This document shows, piece after piece, positions 29,820-41,288 of a stretch of 64,000 nucleotides of DNA; position 1 is the stretch's first letter; each line of letters begins with the position of its first letter. A program made the position numbers and the translations under genes. Origin of the DNA: Kitagawia praeruptora (lineage: Eukaryota > Streptophyta > Magnoliopsida > Apiales > Apiaceae); contig CM075344.1 in NCBI GenBank assembly GCA_037693485.1, positions 20,172,501 to 20,236,500 of the forward strand, read 5' to 3'. The notes beneath the pieces were generated by a model. That model was not told the origin of the DNA. It did not search any database and saw only the letters and a program-made list of their open reading frames with translations.

Positions 29820-31615
29820 TGTGAAATGACCAGTTTTTATCTTGAACTCCCATACCAGTACGAGGGACAGTTGTCCCCCTCTACAGATGCTTTTGAAGTG
29901 TCCGAGGGAATGCAAGTGCACGTCAGGATTTTGCATGAGTCGTTTTGATTATCGACAGTTACATTAACAACATTTAAAAATAACAGAATACGATTCTGTA
30001 AATTCAAACAACATTTAAAATAAATTGTTTATTAGAATAATCCGTTTCTCAATCACAGGTCCAAAGACTGAGTCGGATATTTCGTACACAGACACAGAAA
30101 TATGACACAAAAACGACTCGAAAATTACGGGTTTAGATTGACTTTTGTGGTACACGAACACGAAAGTACACGGATGAATTTAGTGTCGGTTTTGGGTTTA
30201 ACCTTGGGTACATGACACGAAACGAAAGTACACGAAATAAATAAATATTTAAATAATTTTATTAAAATTATATGAATACATATTTTAAAATGATATTTTA
30301 TATATAATTTTTACATAAGATAAATACAAAATAGTTTCAAATTTTAGTTTCACAAGACTTAAGCACACTTCATTCCTTATGACATATTGACTTACGACTC
30401 GAGTAGTAAAAAATTAATATTTAAATATTTTTATTTTTTTCCAAAATTACACGAAACACGACATAAAACGTACATGAACACGAAACGAAACGAATAGTTA
30501 ACGACTCGGTTTTGGATTTAGCATTACGTACACGAAACACGAAAGTACACGACACGAAAGTACATGACACGAAAGTATACGAAAGGAACGAATTTCCAGG
30601 TCTAGTAAAGACTGTTGGGCAACGGAAAGCAAATCCCTAATTCAATAATAAATTCGTACTCTTTATTAAAAGTATAAACCCTCTCTTAATGATATCTATG
30701 ACATGTATATATACAGTGGTATATAATGTATATCGCGGTATGACATTAAATATTAAATTAATTTAAATAATAAAATCATAATATTGTATTAATTTAATTA
30801 ATTAAAATCATAATATTGTATATTAAGTTAATTTAATAATGATGGTATAAACTAGGAGTATATTAACTAAAATTGAAATATAAGTAGAAAATATAGTATT
30901 ATACTGAACTTAGCGCTCCATTAATTAATATTTAAAAATTATCTATAATAGATTAATAATAAATACAATTAATAATATAGCTACTTTTATATTACCAAAG
31001 TGAAGTTATATAAATTTATTTAATTAAAATAATAATATTAAATAATAATTTAATTTATACTGAAGTTATATACTAGTAGTCTATTAACAATCAAAATAAA
31101 AGTCGAGAATGTAGTATCATTTATAATTTGGGGCTCCAAGATTCATTAATTTTATATAGATCAGGGGCAAAGTTGTCCAAACACACAAGATATATAATTT
31201 GGAGACAATTTATATTTGATCTGGGCCGGTTATGAACTTTCGGGGGCCCAATACGAATTTTTTTTTTTAGGTACTTCATATAAATTTTTTGAGTAAAATA
31301 AAATTTAATTTCAAATGTGAAATTCAATCAAGTATAAATGTCTCTCGTATTTTACTTAAGTTTCACTAAAATAACAATCCAAATTAAAGAGCTTCATTTT
31401 ATAGAACATGAGGTTTAGATGGTTGTCAGAAGAAAGCCTACGACAACTAATATCTGTGCCTTTCTTTCTTTGTTTGAGTAAATTTTTGGAATATTTAATT
31501 TTCATTATTTCTCTTGTAGTCCTTTGTAATTAAGCATCAGGCATTTTAATTGTAGTCCTTGTTAATAACAGATATGTATAGCTCCATCGAGCATTCCTTG
31601 TCACTAGTGGTTTGA
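29820..31615. other. Intergenic DNA with a CACGAAAGTACACG-rich repeat
   Basis: 30075-30610 is dense in ACACGAAAGTACACGAAAC-type words at both sides and ends ATTTCCAGGTCTAG; it may be another hAT-derived non-autonomous element, but I cannot define both ends. 29821-29948 has a coding look (ELPYQYEGQLSPSTDAFEVS) and could be an old exon fragment. The rest (30611-31615) is AT-rich, with the 3' flank of the acyltransferase gene at its right end. Confidence 0.4.
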
Positions 31616-33340
31616 TTAGTAAACAAATGGTTTGAAGATATGAGGTGCCTCTTTCTCTACAAAATCCAAGTGCTTTTGGAAAAGATGCATATAGACAATC
31701 CAGTCACCATCATCTCTAGCACTGGGCATTGGCATAACATAACCAGTAGTGCCACCCCAAGGAAAATGGTAGGACCCGAAAGAGGGCCGGCCCCACCCAA
31801 AGTCCATTTTCGAGACCGGAAACCGCTGGCCGGAGGAGACTACCACGGCCACCTCCTCGGTGTCACTAGGCAGGCATGAATAAATCTTGCACATAGCTAG
31901 TTGAGGACGATGATTCTCGACCCAATCGACAAGTCCCCTAAAATGTTCCTCATTTGCTGCACTCTCCACACATGCATGCACCAGATTTGCAATTTCGGAG
32001 AGAGGTAATGACTTGAGTTCACCAACACTAGCATCACTGTACGGAACCGATAATACGTTTCCGAAGTAATTATCCATTGGTGTCGCGTTCAGAGATGCAG
32101 ATTTGCTCATACAGTTTCGTCCGTTTACCACTATACCTAGTTTGCATCTCTTCTTGTCTTCTTTCGCAGATTTTGCTAGTAACTTCCATAACAAGGCACT
32201 AAAGGACTCGAATTTGGTTCGTTTCGGTCCTGCCCGAGACTGAAGGAGTTGAATTTGGTGCGCGCCTATCTGGTATATGCGGCTTTGAAGATGGAATGAT
32301 GGTGGCACCTGAGGGGCACTACATGCTATATCTTTGATGAGCATGTACATGTTGTCGATGGCGGGGTCGTGGCAGCGGGGCTGACGAGGAATGATGAATG
32401 AGCGACTGTACGATGGGATAAGTTTGTTCATGTGGTTGTCGCCGCGGGAGAGTAATGGTTTGATATTATTATCACCCTGGGAGTCGTTGGATTTACTCAT
32501 ATCAGCCCATGCAATCAAGAATTTATTGATTGAATGAGCGTCAGCTACTCGGTGATCGAAGCTGCAGCCTATTACTGCCCCACCACAGCGCATCTCTGTC
32601 ACCTTCATTGATCAAAGGTCCAATTAAGCTCTGGTTAACATTTAAAATTGACCATAATTTATATTAGCCGGGGCTGTTACTTAATCCTTATCTTGTCACT
32701 AGTTATAGCTTATAAGTGGAAAAAACCCTGTCAAGTCTCTAAAATTTTGTCTCGAAGTAACTTGAGGGCCATACACATAGCAGCTATGTTCGCAAGTAAC
32801 TTGAGGGCCATACCACAAGCAATAAGTTCGTACGGTATCTGTCTCATAGATGTGCAAGTTGTAACAGAATAAGTTGTAACAGGCATTAGTAATAAAAATA
32901 GCCATTTTATCACAGAGATATATCTATACCTGTATGGCAATAACTCCATGTTTCTTTACCGGCACAAAGTTGGCATCAACAGAAACATCAGGATTATACA
33001 AATCAAGATGCTGCAGTTCCATGTCAGCAAAAGCCTGAACAAAATCGACACCGCGATTATTGCAAAGCATCTCAGGCTCCCCTTCATTATTCTGCACCAT
33101 TTCTCCAGCAAGTACTGGAAAAGACACCAATGCTTGACCCAACCCTTTCTTCACCGTGCTCATCATCATCTCCTTATTTTTCCCACCATCATCATAACAA
33201 AAGAAAATTCCAACATCCAAAGGTGGCAACAACAGGTCCAAATTCGACATCGCTAACCGGTGTTCGGTCACCGGCAACACTGCTGCCACCACTTCCGTCT
33301 TCTTCACTACCACCACAACTCCTCCTTCACAAGAACCCAT
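31616..33340 (-). CDS. BAHD acyltransferase, two exons (coniferyl-alcohol acyltransferase-like)
   Basis: Exon 1 is 32930-33340 (ATG at 33340), the intron 32603-32929 (327 bp, GTATAG..GAAG), and exon 2 31616-32602. The splice joins AIQ to VTEMRCGG in frame and gives 465 residues, the normal BAHD length. The catalytic motif HxxxD is present (CSFDHRVADAHS, His near 154), as is the structural DFGWG motif (near 404). BAHD enzymes move acyl groups from CoA thioesters to alcohols or amines in the cytosol. LPPLDVGIFFCY and the GGAVIGC context suggest the clade of coniferyl alcohol acyltransferases and relatives, but the substrate cannot be read from sequence. No stops or frameshifts are seen, so it is probably functional. 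A broken relative of exon 1 lies at 61816-62070, implying an old tandem pair now separated by transposons. Confidence 0.9.
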
Positions 33341-33630
33341 GACATAAATAAAGATATATGAATAATTTGCCTATTTAGAGGTATTTGTTAAGGCTGTTTT
33401 TTTGTAGAAGCTCTATACTAAAGCCAGTCTTTTATAGTACAACTATGTGGAAATAGTTTCACCTACACCCACGGCCACGCATCCGCCACCAACTACATCG
33501 TAACGATTTTCTTCTTAATTGGGCTGAAATGGACAGGACTCACCAACAATTTTAATAAAATATGTCATTTGTTTTTTTTAAAGAAAATATGTCATTATTT
33601 ACAAACATGTAAACAGTGGACTAAATAATA
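33341..33630. promoter_or_regulatory. Upstream region of the BAHD gene
   Basis: This should hold the promoter. CTAAATAGGC on the minus strand near 33370 is a weak TATA-like candidate. Nothing else is distinctive. Confidence 0.3.
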
Positions 33631-33884
33631 CTTCCTCTCCCACTCAAACTGGTTTGTTTGACTTTTTTTGGTCAAATTGACCAAATTTTGACTGACTTTT
33701 ATAAATTATCGACTAATACTTTTATAAATTTAAAAAATGTATGTTATAATAAATGATCTATATTTTCTTATCATATTTTTTTCATTAACTATATTTAACA
33801 TATAATATACGTAATTTAAGCTACAAAATTGGTCAATTTAACCAAGAAAAGTCAAGCAAGCCACTTTGAATGGGACGGAGGGAG
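33631..33884. mobile_element. Stowaway-type MITE (254 bp)
   Basis: Terminal inverted repeats CTTCCTCTCCCACTCAAA and, on the other strand, CTCCCTCCGTCCCATTCAAA, flanked by TA (33629-33630 and 33885-33886). These are the hallmarks of Stowaway (Tc1/mariner) MITEs. It sits about 290 bp upstream of the acyltransferase ATG and may affect its expression. Confidence 0.85.
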
Positions 33885-33926
33885 TAAGAAATATATAAAA
33901 AATTACGGTCTGGCCATGTCAGATAG

Positions 33927-34250
33927 TTTTTTTTTTTTTTTTTGCAAAATGAAAAATGATTTCATTTATAGATAAAAATACACAATTCGGGAAGGAAAGG
34001 AGAAAATGAGACATTGTTTCATCCATAAAAGCTAATCATCTAACCGAAAGGTATGCTTAACCAATCCACGAGTCGTAACCTGAATTACGACAACCATGAG
34101 AAAGAGATTCCTCCGGAAGTTTAGACAATATCACCTGTATCTCAGAAAAGAAGACTCATTACAAAGGTGGCCTCGTTAAAAACCCCGCAAGAGCAAAACA
34201 CCATGGGAAAAAACGCAAGAGGGGAAAAAAGAGTGCCAACCCCCCAATAA
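33927..34250 (-). mobile_element. 3' fragment of a poly(A)-ended retroelement
   Basis: A T-run at 33927-33943 is, on the minus strand, a poly(A) tail after ATGAAATCATTTTTCATTTTGC. The sequence before it (TTTTTAACGAGGCCACC and similar) resembles the 3' end of plant retroelement transcripts. The 5' border is unclear and no TSD was identified, so LINE 3' end or retrocopy is a guess. Confidence 0.35.
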
Positions 34251-34754
34251 TACAAATAATATGTTACTTTTGTGAATTAGTTTTCACATTGTTATAGGGA
34301 AATTGGTATAACAATATTTTGGAGGTTTGCTGGAATCACGGAGCAAAATACGGATATTCTGTTAAGAACACGAAGAACACGGAAGAGATTTGTAACTGTT
34401 TGTGACTGGTCTTCTTTGTTGATATTTCTGGGGTGAACTGTCAATCATCCATAGTAAGGTGCCTACGTACCCTATTTATAGGGATCAAGCCATACGTAGT
34501 TCTTAGAGAAGAAGTTACTTAGACGGGCTAGGATTTCTAGAGATCCATCATGTCCCAAGTCCACTCACTTTTGGGCTGATGCTAATAGTCCATTAATTCT
34601 GCTCATGACCCATGGTCCAATAAAGGTTACCTATGGCTAACATGATGCTAGAATCACGAGGCCTTATTGGCGAGGCTAATGGAGAGCTTACGAGGGCCTC
34701 ACATGCGTACCCTACTAGGCTTAGTCATGCGATGCAGGCCAAAGTATGGAGATA

Positions 34755-34880
34755 CTCATGCGACCTTACTGGGCTTAGCTATGAGCCTTCATATCTACTC
34801 ATGCGACCTCATTGGGCTTAGCTATGAGCCTTCATATCTACTCATGCGACCTCGCTGGGGTTAATCATGAGCTTTCATAA
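34755..34880. repeat. Short tandem repeat in element H, about 44-bp unit
   Basis: CTCATGCGACCT followed by GGGCTTAGCTATGAGC and TTCATATCTA repeats two to three times in succession, the last copy degenerate. Confidence 0.75.
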
Positions 34881-34890
34881 TAAGAATACG

Positions 34891-34895
34891 CTAGG
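34891..34895. repeat. Target-site duplication of element D (CTAGG), left
   Basis: Matched exactly by 52986-52990 outside the other LTR. Confidence 0.92.
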
Positions 34896-36449
34896 TGATA
34901 AGTGGATTTATATCCACTTAGAGCGTTCCATATCGGCTTAAATTGATTGTCTTGGACTCAAGTTTCTTGTAGTTTTGATGTGTTTTGCTTAGTTGTGCAG
35001 ATTTACAAGAATGTTGATTAAGGTTGATGCTTCTATCATTTTTGGAGAATAAATTAGTTAAAATTCGGATTTCTGAGACGGTTGCGCAGTCTACACTGTT
35101 TTGGACATATCTGGAGTTCTAGAAGTCTGTTTTCAGCGATCTTACTGCCCACGCGAAGCCTGAGAGATTTTCTACAACTTGGGATAGGATTACCACGAGC
35201 AAATTGCGCCGGGTAGGAGCAATCTGCGCGAAGAACAGACTGCTGGGCGCAAGTTGCCCCTGAAAAATTATAGTTTTTACTATTTTGGCCATATCTTGAG
35301 TTCTACAACTCCGTTTGGGGCCCGTAAGCAGTCCACGCGAAGATAACGGAATTCTCTATCATTCTAAAGTGGTCCAGATGTCCAATTACTACTGGAACGG
35401 TCCTGAAAAACTGAAGAAAAGTCAACTACGAATTTTCCTTAAAAAACAGAATCAGTTTAGGAAACGTATTTTGCAGAAATTCTATTTTAACTCTATTTTG
35501 GGTATTTTCTTGCTGGGCAAGACTTCTAGAGCCTATATAAACACATCCAACCCTTGTAATTTGTATCATTAGGAGTAGAACCATTACATATCAATTACTT
35601 AGGTTTATTTGTTTTTTTTTCATACTTTGTTTTTATCATGGTTTCATCAGATCCCATGATGATGAGAGGTTCGATTATGAACTAATCGTTGTCATGAGAT
35701 TCTAACGGATTTATTTATGGAGCTTTAGTATTTTGATGCTTTACAGATCTGTGTGTGATGTATATCTGATATCCTCGTATGGTTGTGCTTTATGAATTTA
35801 GATGTGTAGCTAACATCTAATTTGTTAATCTCTTGTGAAGCGAGAGTGGATCTTGAGATTTAGAACTTGCCATGCTAGCATAGGATAGGTTGATGTTTTA
35901 ACATCATGATTTGTGGCGTAAATAGAGATATTATGCTGCCCTATGTGATCTTAATAGACAACTTGTTCTTCAACCGTTATGTTTTCAAAATCTTATAGAG
36001 ATATAGGGTCTAAACATAATTGGTGTCTATTCATCTTCTATCTCTTTTGTGGATGTATGTTTAGTTTGGTATGCGTATACTGAGAGGTAGCGTGTACTTG
36101 TTTCGTGTTGTCTGATCAGATATCATAACCATTGCATATAGTGATTAAAGGCGTCAGATCTAAGCAAAGTATTTAATGAAGTTAGGATTCCATGTTTTCT
36201 CTTGCAGAAGTAATTTGATTCCAATTCTTGTTAGTTAGTTAATTCTTAGTTTGTTAATTTGTTTTTTTTAATTAATCTTAGTTAATCAAAACCAAATTTG
36301 TTAATTGTCTTAGCAGTGAATAATAATCATACATTGTTGCATAGGTACATCTACTGAATTAAAACCATAACCAGATCTCTGTGGGAACGAACTTGACTTC
36401 TATCTGTATTACTTGTGACCACGTACGCTTGCGTGATTTAGTGCAAACA
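34896..36449 (+). repeat. 5' LTR of element D
   Basis: TGATAAGTGG ... GTGCAAACA. TATA box TATATAAA at 35534-35541. The 85-codon frame in it is duplicated in the other LTR and shows no sign of being a gene. Confidence 0.93.
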
Positions 36450-36455
36450 AGTTTT

Positions 36456-36473
36456 TGGCGCCGCTGCCGGGGA
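36456..36473 (+). other. Primer-binding site of element D
   Basis: TGGCGCCGCTGCCGGGGA, six bases inside the 5' LTR. Typical of Athila-like elements primed by tRNA-Asp. Confidence 0.85.
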
Positions 36474-36599
36474 TCATCGGTGTTTTATTTTTGGTTTATG
36501 TGCTTGTCAATAGTGGTCGTTAGCGTTCACTGACTCGGATTTGTTTTTCTTATCTATCTTGTTTAGTTTGGTGTGTTTCAGGTACTTGAGTGTTTGAAG

Positions 36600-37511
36600 A
36601 TGGCATGCGAGGAGTTGCCATGGTGGGCATATTCGAGTACATCCATGCCTCAACAATGTGAGCGGTGTTTGGGCGTTCATGATCCCTCACAGTATTGTTA
36701 CTACGAAGGAGTTGATCCATATGTTAGTTATGAGGAACAACCATATTTTCAATACCATCCTCAACAGTACCAGCAAGATGTTCCAGATATGTCATATTTC
36801 TTTGGGAGTGAAGAGTTTCAACATCAGCAACCTACTCCTAATTTTCAGTCAGATGAGGTTGATGCTAAGGAGGAGATTAGGATGCTTCTAAAGAGTACTG
36901 AGGAGTCTATCAATTCTATGGTGACACTAGCTGCTCAAGTTTTGAGTGCCTTGGAAAAAGAGAAACAACAATTCATACCAGAGGCAATTCCAGAAAATAA
37001 CGGTGACTTGGAGCGAGGTACTGCATGCTTAATTGAGGAAGACAAATTCCAAGAGGAGGTTAGCGTTCACAAGCCATGTGAGGAATTTGAACATGTTAGG
37101 ATGGTGGAAGATTTGGAAAGGGCACTATTTGGGACAGACACTGTTGAGCTACACAAATTTCAAAAATTGGTATGTGCATACCAAGAGGCTGAAGAACATG
37201 AAAAAGATGAAGATCTTCCACTTGTCTCAGAGTTTAAAGATGGAGGTAGCGCATTAGAGCCAATGGAGGAAGTTCTCGTTGAGGAACCAAAGGCTTCAGA
37301 AATTTACATTTACCCTCCTCCATTATATTCAAGCGAAGCCCGTGTGTTGTTCTACAAATTGAAAGATTTTGGGTCGACAGATGAAGGCATTGGAATAGGA
37401 CATAGTTGTTACACGAATAGGCCAAACGAGGAGAAGGGGCAGAAAGTGTGCCGCCGTGATGACGATGAAGTATCACGAAGAGATGACCAGGCAAACTATT
37501 ATCATCCTTAA
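36600..37511 (+). CDS. Single ORF of element D, Gag-like fragment (303 aa)
   Basis: I chose the ATG at 36600 (MACEELPWW); the frame is open slightly upstream without an ATG. Near the N-terminus is a zinc-knuckle-like CERCLGVHDPSQYC (C-x2-C-x3-H-x5-C), followed by a Tyr/Gln-rich stretch, then a Glu-rich, largely helical remainder. A Cys/His knuckle followed by a Tyr/Gln/Asn-rich segment is reminiscent of the C-terminal part of Athila Gag, but the capsid domain is absent. Because it is the only intact frame in a non-autonomous element whose LTRs have diverged by less than 1%, it may be kept by selection, perhaps to package the element's own RNA. No function is proven. Confidence 0.55.
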   Translation: MACEELPWWAYSSTSMPQQCERCLGVHDPSQYCYYEGVDPYVSYEEQPYFQYHPQQYQQDVPDMSYFFGSEEFQHQQPTPNFQSDEVDAKEEIRMLLKSTEESINSMVTLAAQVLSALEKEKQQFIPEAIPENNGDLERGTACLIEEDKFQEEVSVHKPCEEFEHVRMVEDLERALFGTDTVELHKFQKLVCAYQEAEEHEKDEDLPLVSEFKDGGSALEPMEEVLVEEPKASEIYIYPPPLYSSEARVLFYKLKDFGSTDEGIGIGHSCYTNRPNEEKGQKVCRRDDDEVSRRDDQANYYHP

Positions 37512-37844
37512 TGGAGGCTTGGAAGTAACGTCAAGCTATTGACGTTAAAGAAGCGCTTCGTGGGAGGCAACCCACGCTTTTCGGTATTTTTATTTAGGTA
37601 TGTTTTCTACTATCCCTTGTATTACTTTCCATTCAATGCGGACATTGAATATTTTAAGTTTGGGGGTGGTTTGGGGGATTAGTAGTTGTTGTATTATGTG
37701 TTCATGTAGGATTTCATATTTTGCATGTTAGTAGTAGTAAATTATGCATTTATGTTTGTATTATCTACGTTTGTTTCATATAGGACATTCTGTTTTTATG
37801 TTCGTATATAATGCGAGTTCATAATAGATTGCATTTGCACCCAT
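37512..37844 (+). other. Interior of element D left of element E
   Basis: No gene. TTTAAGTTTGGGGGTGG (37656-37672) is a second PPT-like copy of the motif found at the 3' LTR. CAT at 37842-37844 is the left TSD of E. Confidence 0.55.
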
Positions 37845-38599
37845 CACTACTAGAAAAAGTGGATTAGACATCGGTTTCTGGCCGTTGTTAAAAAAAAATC
37901 TGACCGATGTCTATGCGAGTGTAGAGAAAGGTCAAAAATTTTAGACATCGGTTTTTAGCAGTTGTCTATTATCGACTTAGACATTAGTTTCTTAAATATT
38001 TCTGATGTCTAAGCTTCATTATGTGCAGTATTTCTCTTTAAATAATCGTTTATTATGTGCATTAGATTAACATAAACATAGAACATACAAGGTATAGGAA
38101 GACATATACATCGATTTCTTGGTAAAAACCGATGTTATAGGTTCTAACAGACATCGATTGTTTAGTGAAACCAATGTTATATAATGTTACATTGTCTAAT
38201 AGACATCGATTCCTTGATAAAACCGATGTTATATATTCTAACAAACATCATTTTTATCCATTTTCATTGTAATGTTTAACATATTACATCAGTTTTTTTA
38301 AAAATAATTGATGTATTAGATTTACTTGGACATTGGTGTATTTGTTAAAAACCGATGTCTCTTGTTCAGGTTTTAGCATGTAGTATTCTTTTTATATGCA
38401 CCAAAAACACACAAATCAAACCAAAACACTAAAATAAGAAAACAGTTACAAGCACTTGCCATTTACCAAACACAAAACATCCAATCTTTACATCAACACA
38501 AAACATCCAACATACAATTCATATCCTCTCTAAAGTATACCACAGCCACAAAGGAAAAAAAATAAAATGAAAAATATTTATCAAGAGCAAATGTATGAT

Positions 38600-38745
38600 T
38601 AATACATTTGGAAGAGGAACAGGAGCAGATCTTGGAGGAGGTCAGTAGGAAGATTTAGCTGGTGCTTCTTTTCTAGGAATAGGTTTTGGCTTGTGTTCAG
38701 GCTCTGAGTTATTCCTTTCCAAACGAGAGCTTCCATCTACAACCA
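38600..38745 (-). pseudogene. Possible captured exon of unknown gene in element E
   Basis: One minus-strand frame reads DGSSRLERNNSEPEHKPKPI and continues Lys/Pro-rich to a stop. It has coding composition and a possible upstream AG, but I do not recognise the source. Confidence 0.3.
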
Positions 38746-38824
38746 ATAAATTTTAAAGATCAGAAATAAACGAGAAAAATTACAACACTGAAAATTACAA
38801 CACGCAAAATAGAAAGAAACGTAC

Positions 38825-38856
38825 CAGTAGGATCCCACTTGACTGCATTCACATAG
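38825..38856 (-). pseudogene. Captured 32-nt WD40 exon (TBL1/HOS15-like) in element E
   Basis: Minus strand, bounded by CTCAATAG| and |GTACGT, encoding YVNAVKWDPTG. This is the start of a WD40 repeat that resembles the TBL1/HOS15 family (xVNxVKWDPTGxLLASCSDD in family members). The repeat breaks off at the donor. The short length makes the family assignment tentative. Confidence 0.45.
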
Positions 38857-39186
38857 CTATTGAGAAGAAAGAAAACAGAAAGGAATCCCATGACAATTAT
38901 TAGATCATATAGAACCGAAAGAAGTGAGATCTTTTTATAGCTTTTGAGCAAGTCAGTTTACATGAACGTAGCAACAAGTTTATGAGGTTCTATAAAACAA
39001 CCTGTAGCCAGTATTGTACCCTTACTCTATAGACTAAAGATGTGATAAGAACAAGACTAAGTTAATTATGGATGCGTCAAAAAATATACAGGAATGTCAA
39101 AAGTATACTTCCTTCCTGTGATACTTAATATATAAGTCGACCAGGATTTTACAAAATAGGCTACTATTTATGCAAAAAAAACTTAC

Positions 39187-39458
39187 ATTCCAATCCAATG
39201 TTGTCAAGCTGAAACGGGAAAAAAGAGAACTTTGTTAATTGCATTTATATCATAGCCAATTGTGCTGTAACTAACAGAAAGGTGTATGACTTGAAATCTA
39301 ACACAACTAGAAGATAATTTGGTACCTAATTTTAAATCAACCATGATAAGTACAAGAAGCTTGCATTTAAACCAAAATGCCAACATTGCGGCATTTGCCG
39401 CATTTCCAAGCTTAAATTGAAGAAATCCAATGCCCTGGACGAAAAAAGAAATCAGCAT
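39187..39458 (-). other. Possible further captured exons in element E, source unknown
   Basis: Minus-strand GIGFLQFKLGNAANAAMLAF follows a CAG-like acceptor near 39435, and CAG|CTTGACAACATTGG..|GTAAGT marks a very short exon near 39190-39215. The splice-like borders are suggestive, but I cannot name the gene. Confidence 0.3.
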
Positions 39459-39807
39459 AGCAGCACCTTATTCAAATCATAGTTTCAACATGAACCATCC
39501 TAAACAAATAGGGTAAAATCATTTTTGATGCAAACAGTATAGGCATTCAGATTTTTTAACATCTTAATCGTGTAACATGAACTAGAACAATGAGAAACAG
39601 GCACATGCAAATGAACTACTGACTATAAATCTCATCAAGAATGCCCATGCCTATTTTTCAACTTAACTCAGTAATTAGCATATACTAAGTCATGATTGCA
39701 CAAACACTAAGTTACTTAAAACAAATGCTAGATTCTACTTAATTAGCCAGAAAAACAATGCTAGATTCTACATAATTCATGAATTTTTAAATTACAGAAT
39801 GACTTAC

Positions 39808-39929
39808 ATTTGACTTGTTCTTTTTGCATGATATTGCCCACCATTTGCTTCCCGAACCATCGATAACTCCACTCCCTTGGAAATCAACTGCCTTCCTTTA
39901 ACCTAGTCATTTGGTGCCAGAATGGTTCC
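39808..39929 (-). pseudogene. Captured polygalacturonase fragment in element E
   Basis: One frame gives GTILAPND, and a shifted frame gives DFQGSG then VIDGSGSKWWAISCKKNKSN, ending at a good donor (AAT|GTAAGT). These match the pectin-degrading glycoside hydrolase family 28, where G-T-I-x-A-P-N-D precedes F-Q-G-S-G-V-I-D-G-x-G-S-x-W-W and C-K-x-N-K-S-N. Sequence between the two blocks has been lost, so the fragment is out of frame with itself and lacks the catalytic Asp region. It is a captured, non-functional piece. Confidence 0.8.
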
Positions 39930-41060
39930 TTTAACATGTACACTAATTATATTAATAGCTTCTCTTGGAAAATAAAGACAATTATCACATTTTTTTATAC
40001 ATATACTTATGACTATAACACTTAAAAAAGACAACAAGAACATTTTAAATTTTATGAAATATACACAGATTAATATTTATTTTCCATCAACTCGATTTAC
40101 TTTGCCTAAATGACATCCTAACAGCCTTAAATAATCTCTAAAATTTAGTAACAAATTTAGAGAAAGTGAAAGAAATATTATGACATGAAAGATTCACCTA
40201 AACAAATTTATCGTCGCAAGGCCCTCTGAATCTAGTTCAGTCTGCTGTTAGCTGATGCCACTAGCCAAAGCATCAATTTAAATAAAGTTAACTAGGATTC
40301 ATCCAGTGAAGACTAAAACCTGTGACGCAAAGTACTATAAGAGTTGTATTTACCTGAAATAAGAAAATAAAAGGCACACGACTATTAATTAATAGATGTA
40401 TAGGTATAGCATTAATTGTAAATTGTAAACAATGAATCTAAATATTTTACCATACACACCAACAACATTTATTTAGTTATATACACACAAACAGTTGTAT
40501 TTACCTGAAATAGGAAAATAGAAGGCGCACGACTATTAATAGATGTATAGGTATAGCATTAATTGTAAATTGTAAACAAAGAATCTAAATATTTATTAGT
40601 TTTAAAAAATTATGTCCACTAATTAACAAGCATAATGAAAAAATTGCTACATTAGTAGATTATTCAAATATATGTTGCTCTTGTTTTGCCTCTATTAAGG
40701 CCTGTCAAGCACTTTCATTATGTTAATTAACTAAACTCATGTGACAAGGTATTACGTTGTTATATGTACCAAATATTGTAATAGAAGGTTGTAAGTAGGA
40801 ACTTCCATATTCTAAAAAATTACATACAAATTCTATTGAGCAAGCAACTGAGACGAACAAAACAGTTCCTTCATATCAAATTGCAATTACAATAAACTTT
40901 ACACTAACCAATATAATTCTTTGAGTTCCGATAATTATTAACCCAAATTATTAACCCTAAATGACAGCAAGCAGGCAAAAAAAAAAAGTTTAAAAAAGCA
41001 CATAATACAAGAGCAGCTTATAAACTCGAGTCATTAAAGATCCAAGAAATCAAATCTTGC
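39930..41060. other. Interior of element E, no gene recognised
   Basis: AT-rich. The block TTACCTGAAATA.GAAAATA and the sequence after it are present twice (about 40350-40440 and 40500-40590), a local duplication. I see no further exon that I can name. Confidence 0.4.
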
Positions 41061-41162
41061 CTTCCGAAGGATGTTCAAAACCGGAATCCACGATGGCTCG
41101 GAGAAGCTCCGGCTTCAACAAGAAGTCTCTGAATCCCAAAACTATGAATACCAACATAACAT
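41061..41162 (-). pseudogene. Captured UAP56-type DEAD-box helicase, exon 2 fragment
   Basis: Minus strand, after the acceptor TTTGTGTAG: YVGIHS, then a one-base insertion, then FRDFLLKPELLRAIVDSGF followed by EHPSE at a GC-type donor position (GGAAG|GCAAGA). This is the segment just before the Q motif of UAP56/RH15-type mRNA-export helicases. Joining it to the exon 1 fragment at 49070-49187 restores the expected order KK-x-YVGIHS, so the two pieces are one captured gene segment with its intron. None of the ATPase motifs were captured. Confidence 0.85.
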
Positions 41163-41283
41163 CTACACAAACAAAACAATAAACAATCAATTAAATTCAA
41201 AACAAACACTAATTCAACTTTCAAAGCAATAATAAGTAAACAAACATAAAAAAATAGATAGTTAAGAGAGTAAAAAACAAGAA

Positions 41284-41288
41284 GTTAC
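41284..41288. repeat. Target-site duplication of element F (GTTAC), left
   Basis: Matched exactly by 49066-49070. On the minus strand it reads GTAAC, the start of the captured intron. Confidence 0.93.

Noticed and set aside
34633..34864. Two overlapping 62- and 65-aa ORFs
   Set aside because: They come from the 44-bp tandem repeat in element H and repeat themselves; no other coding evidence.
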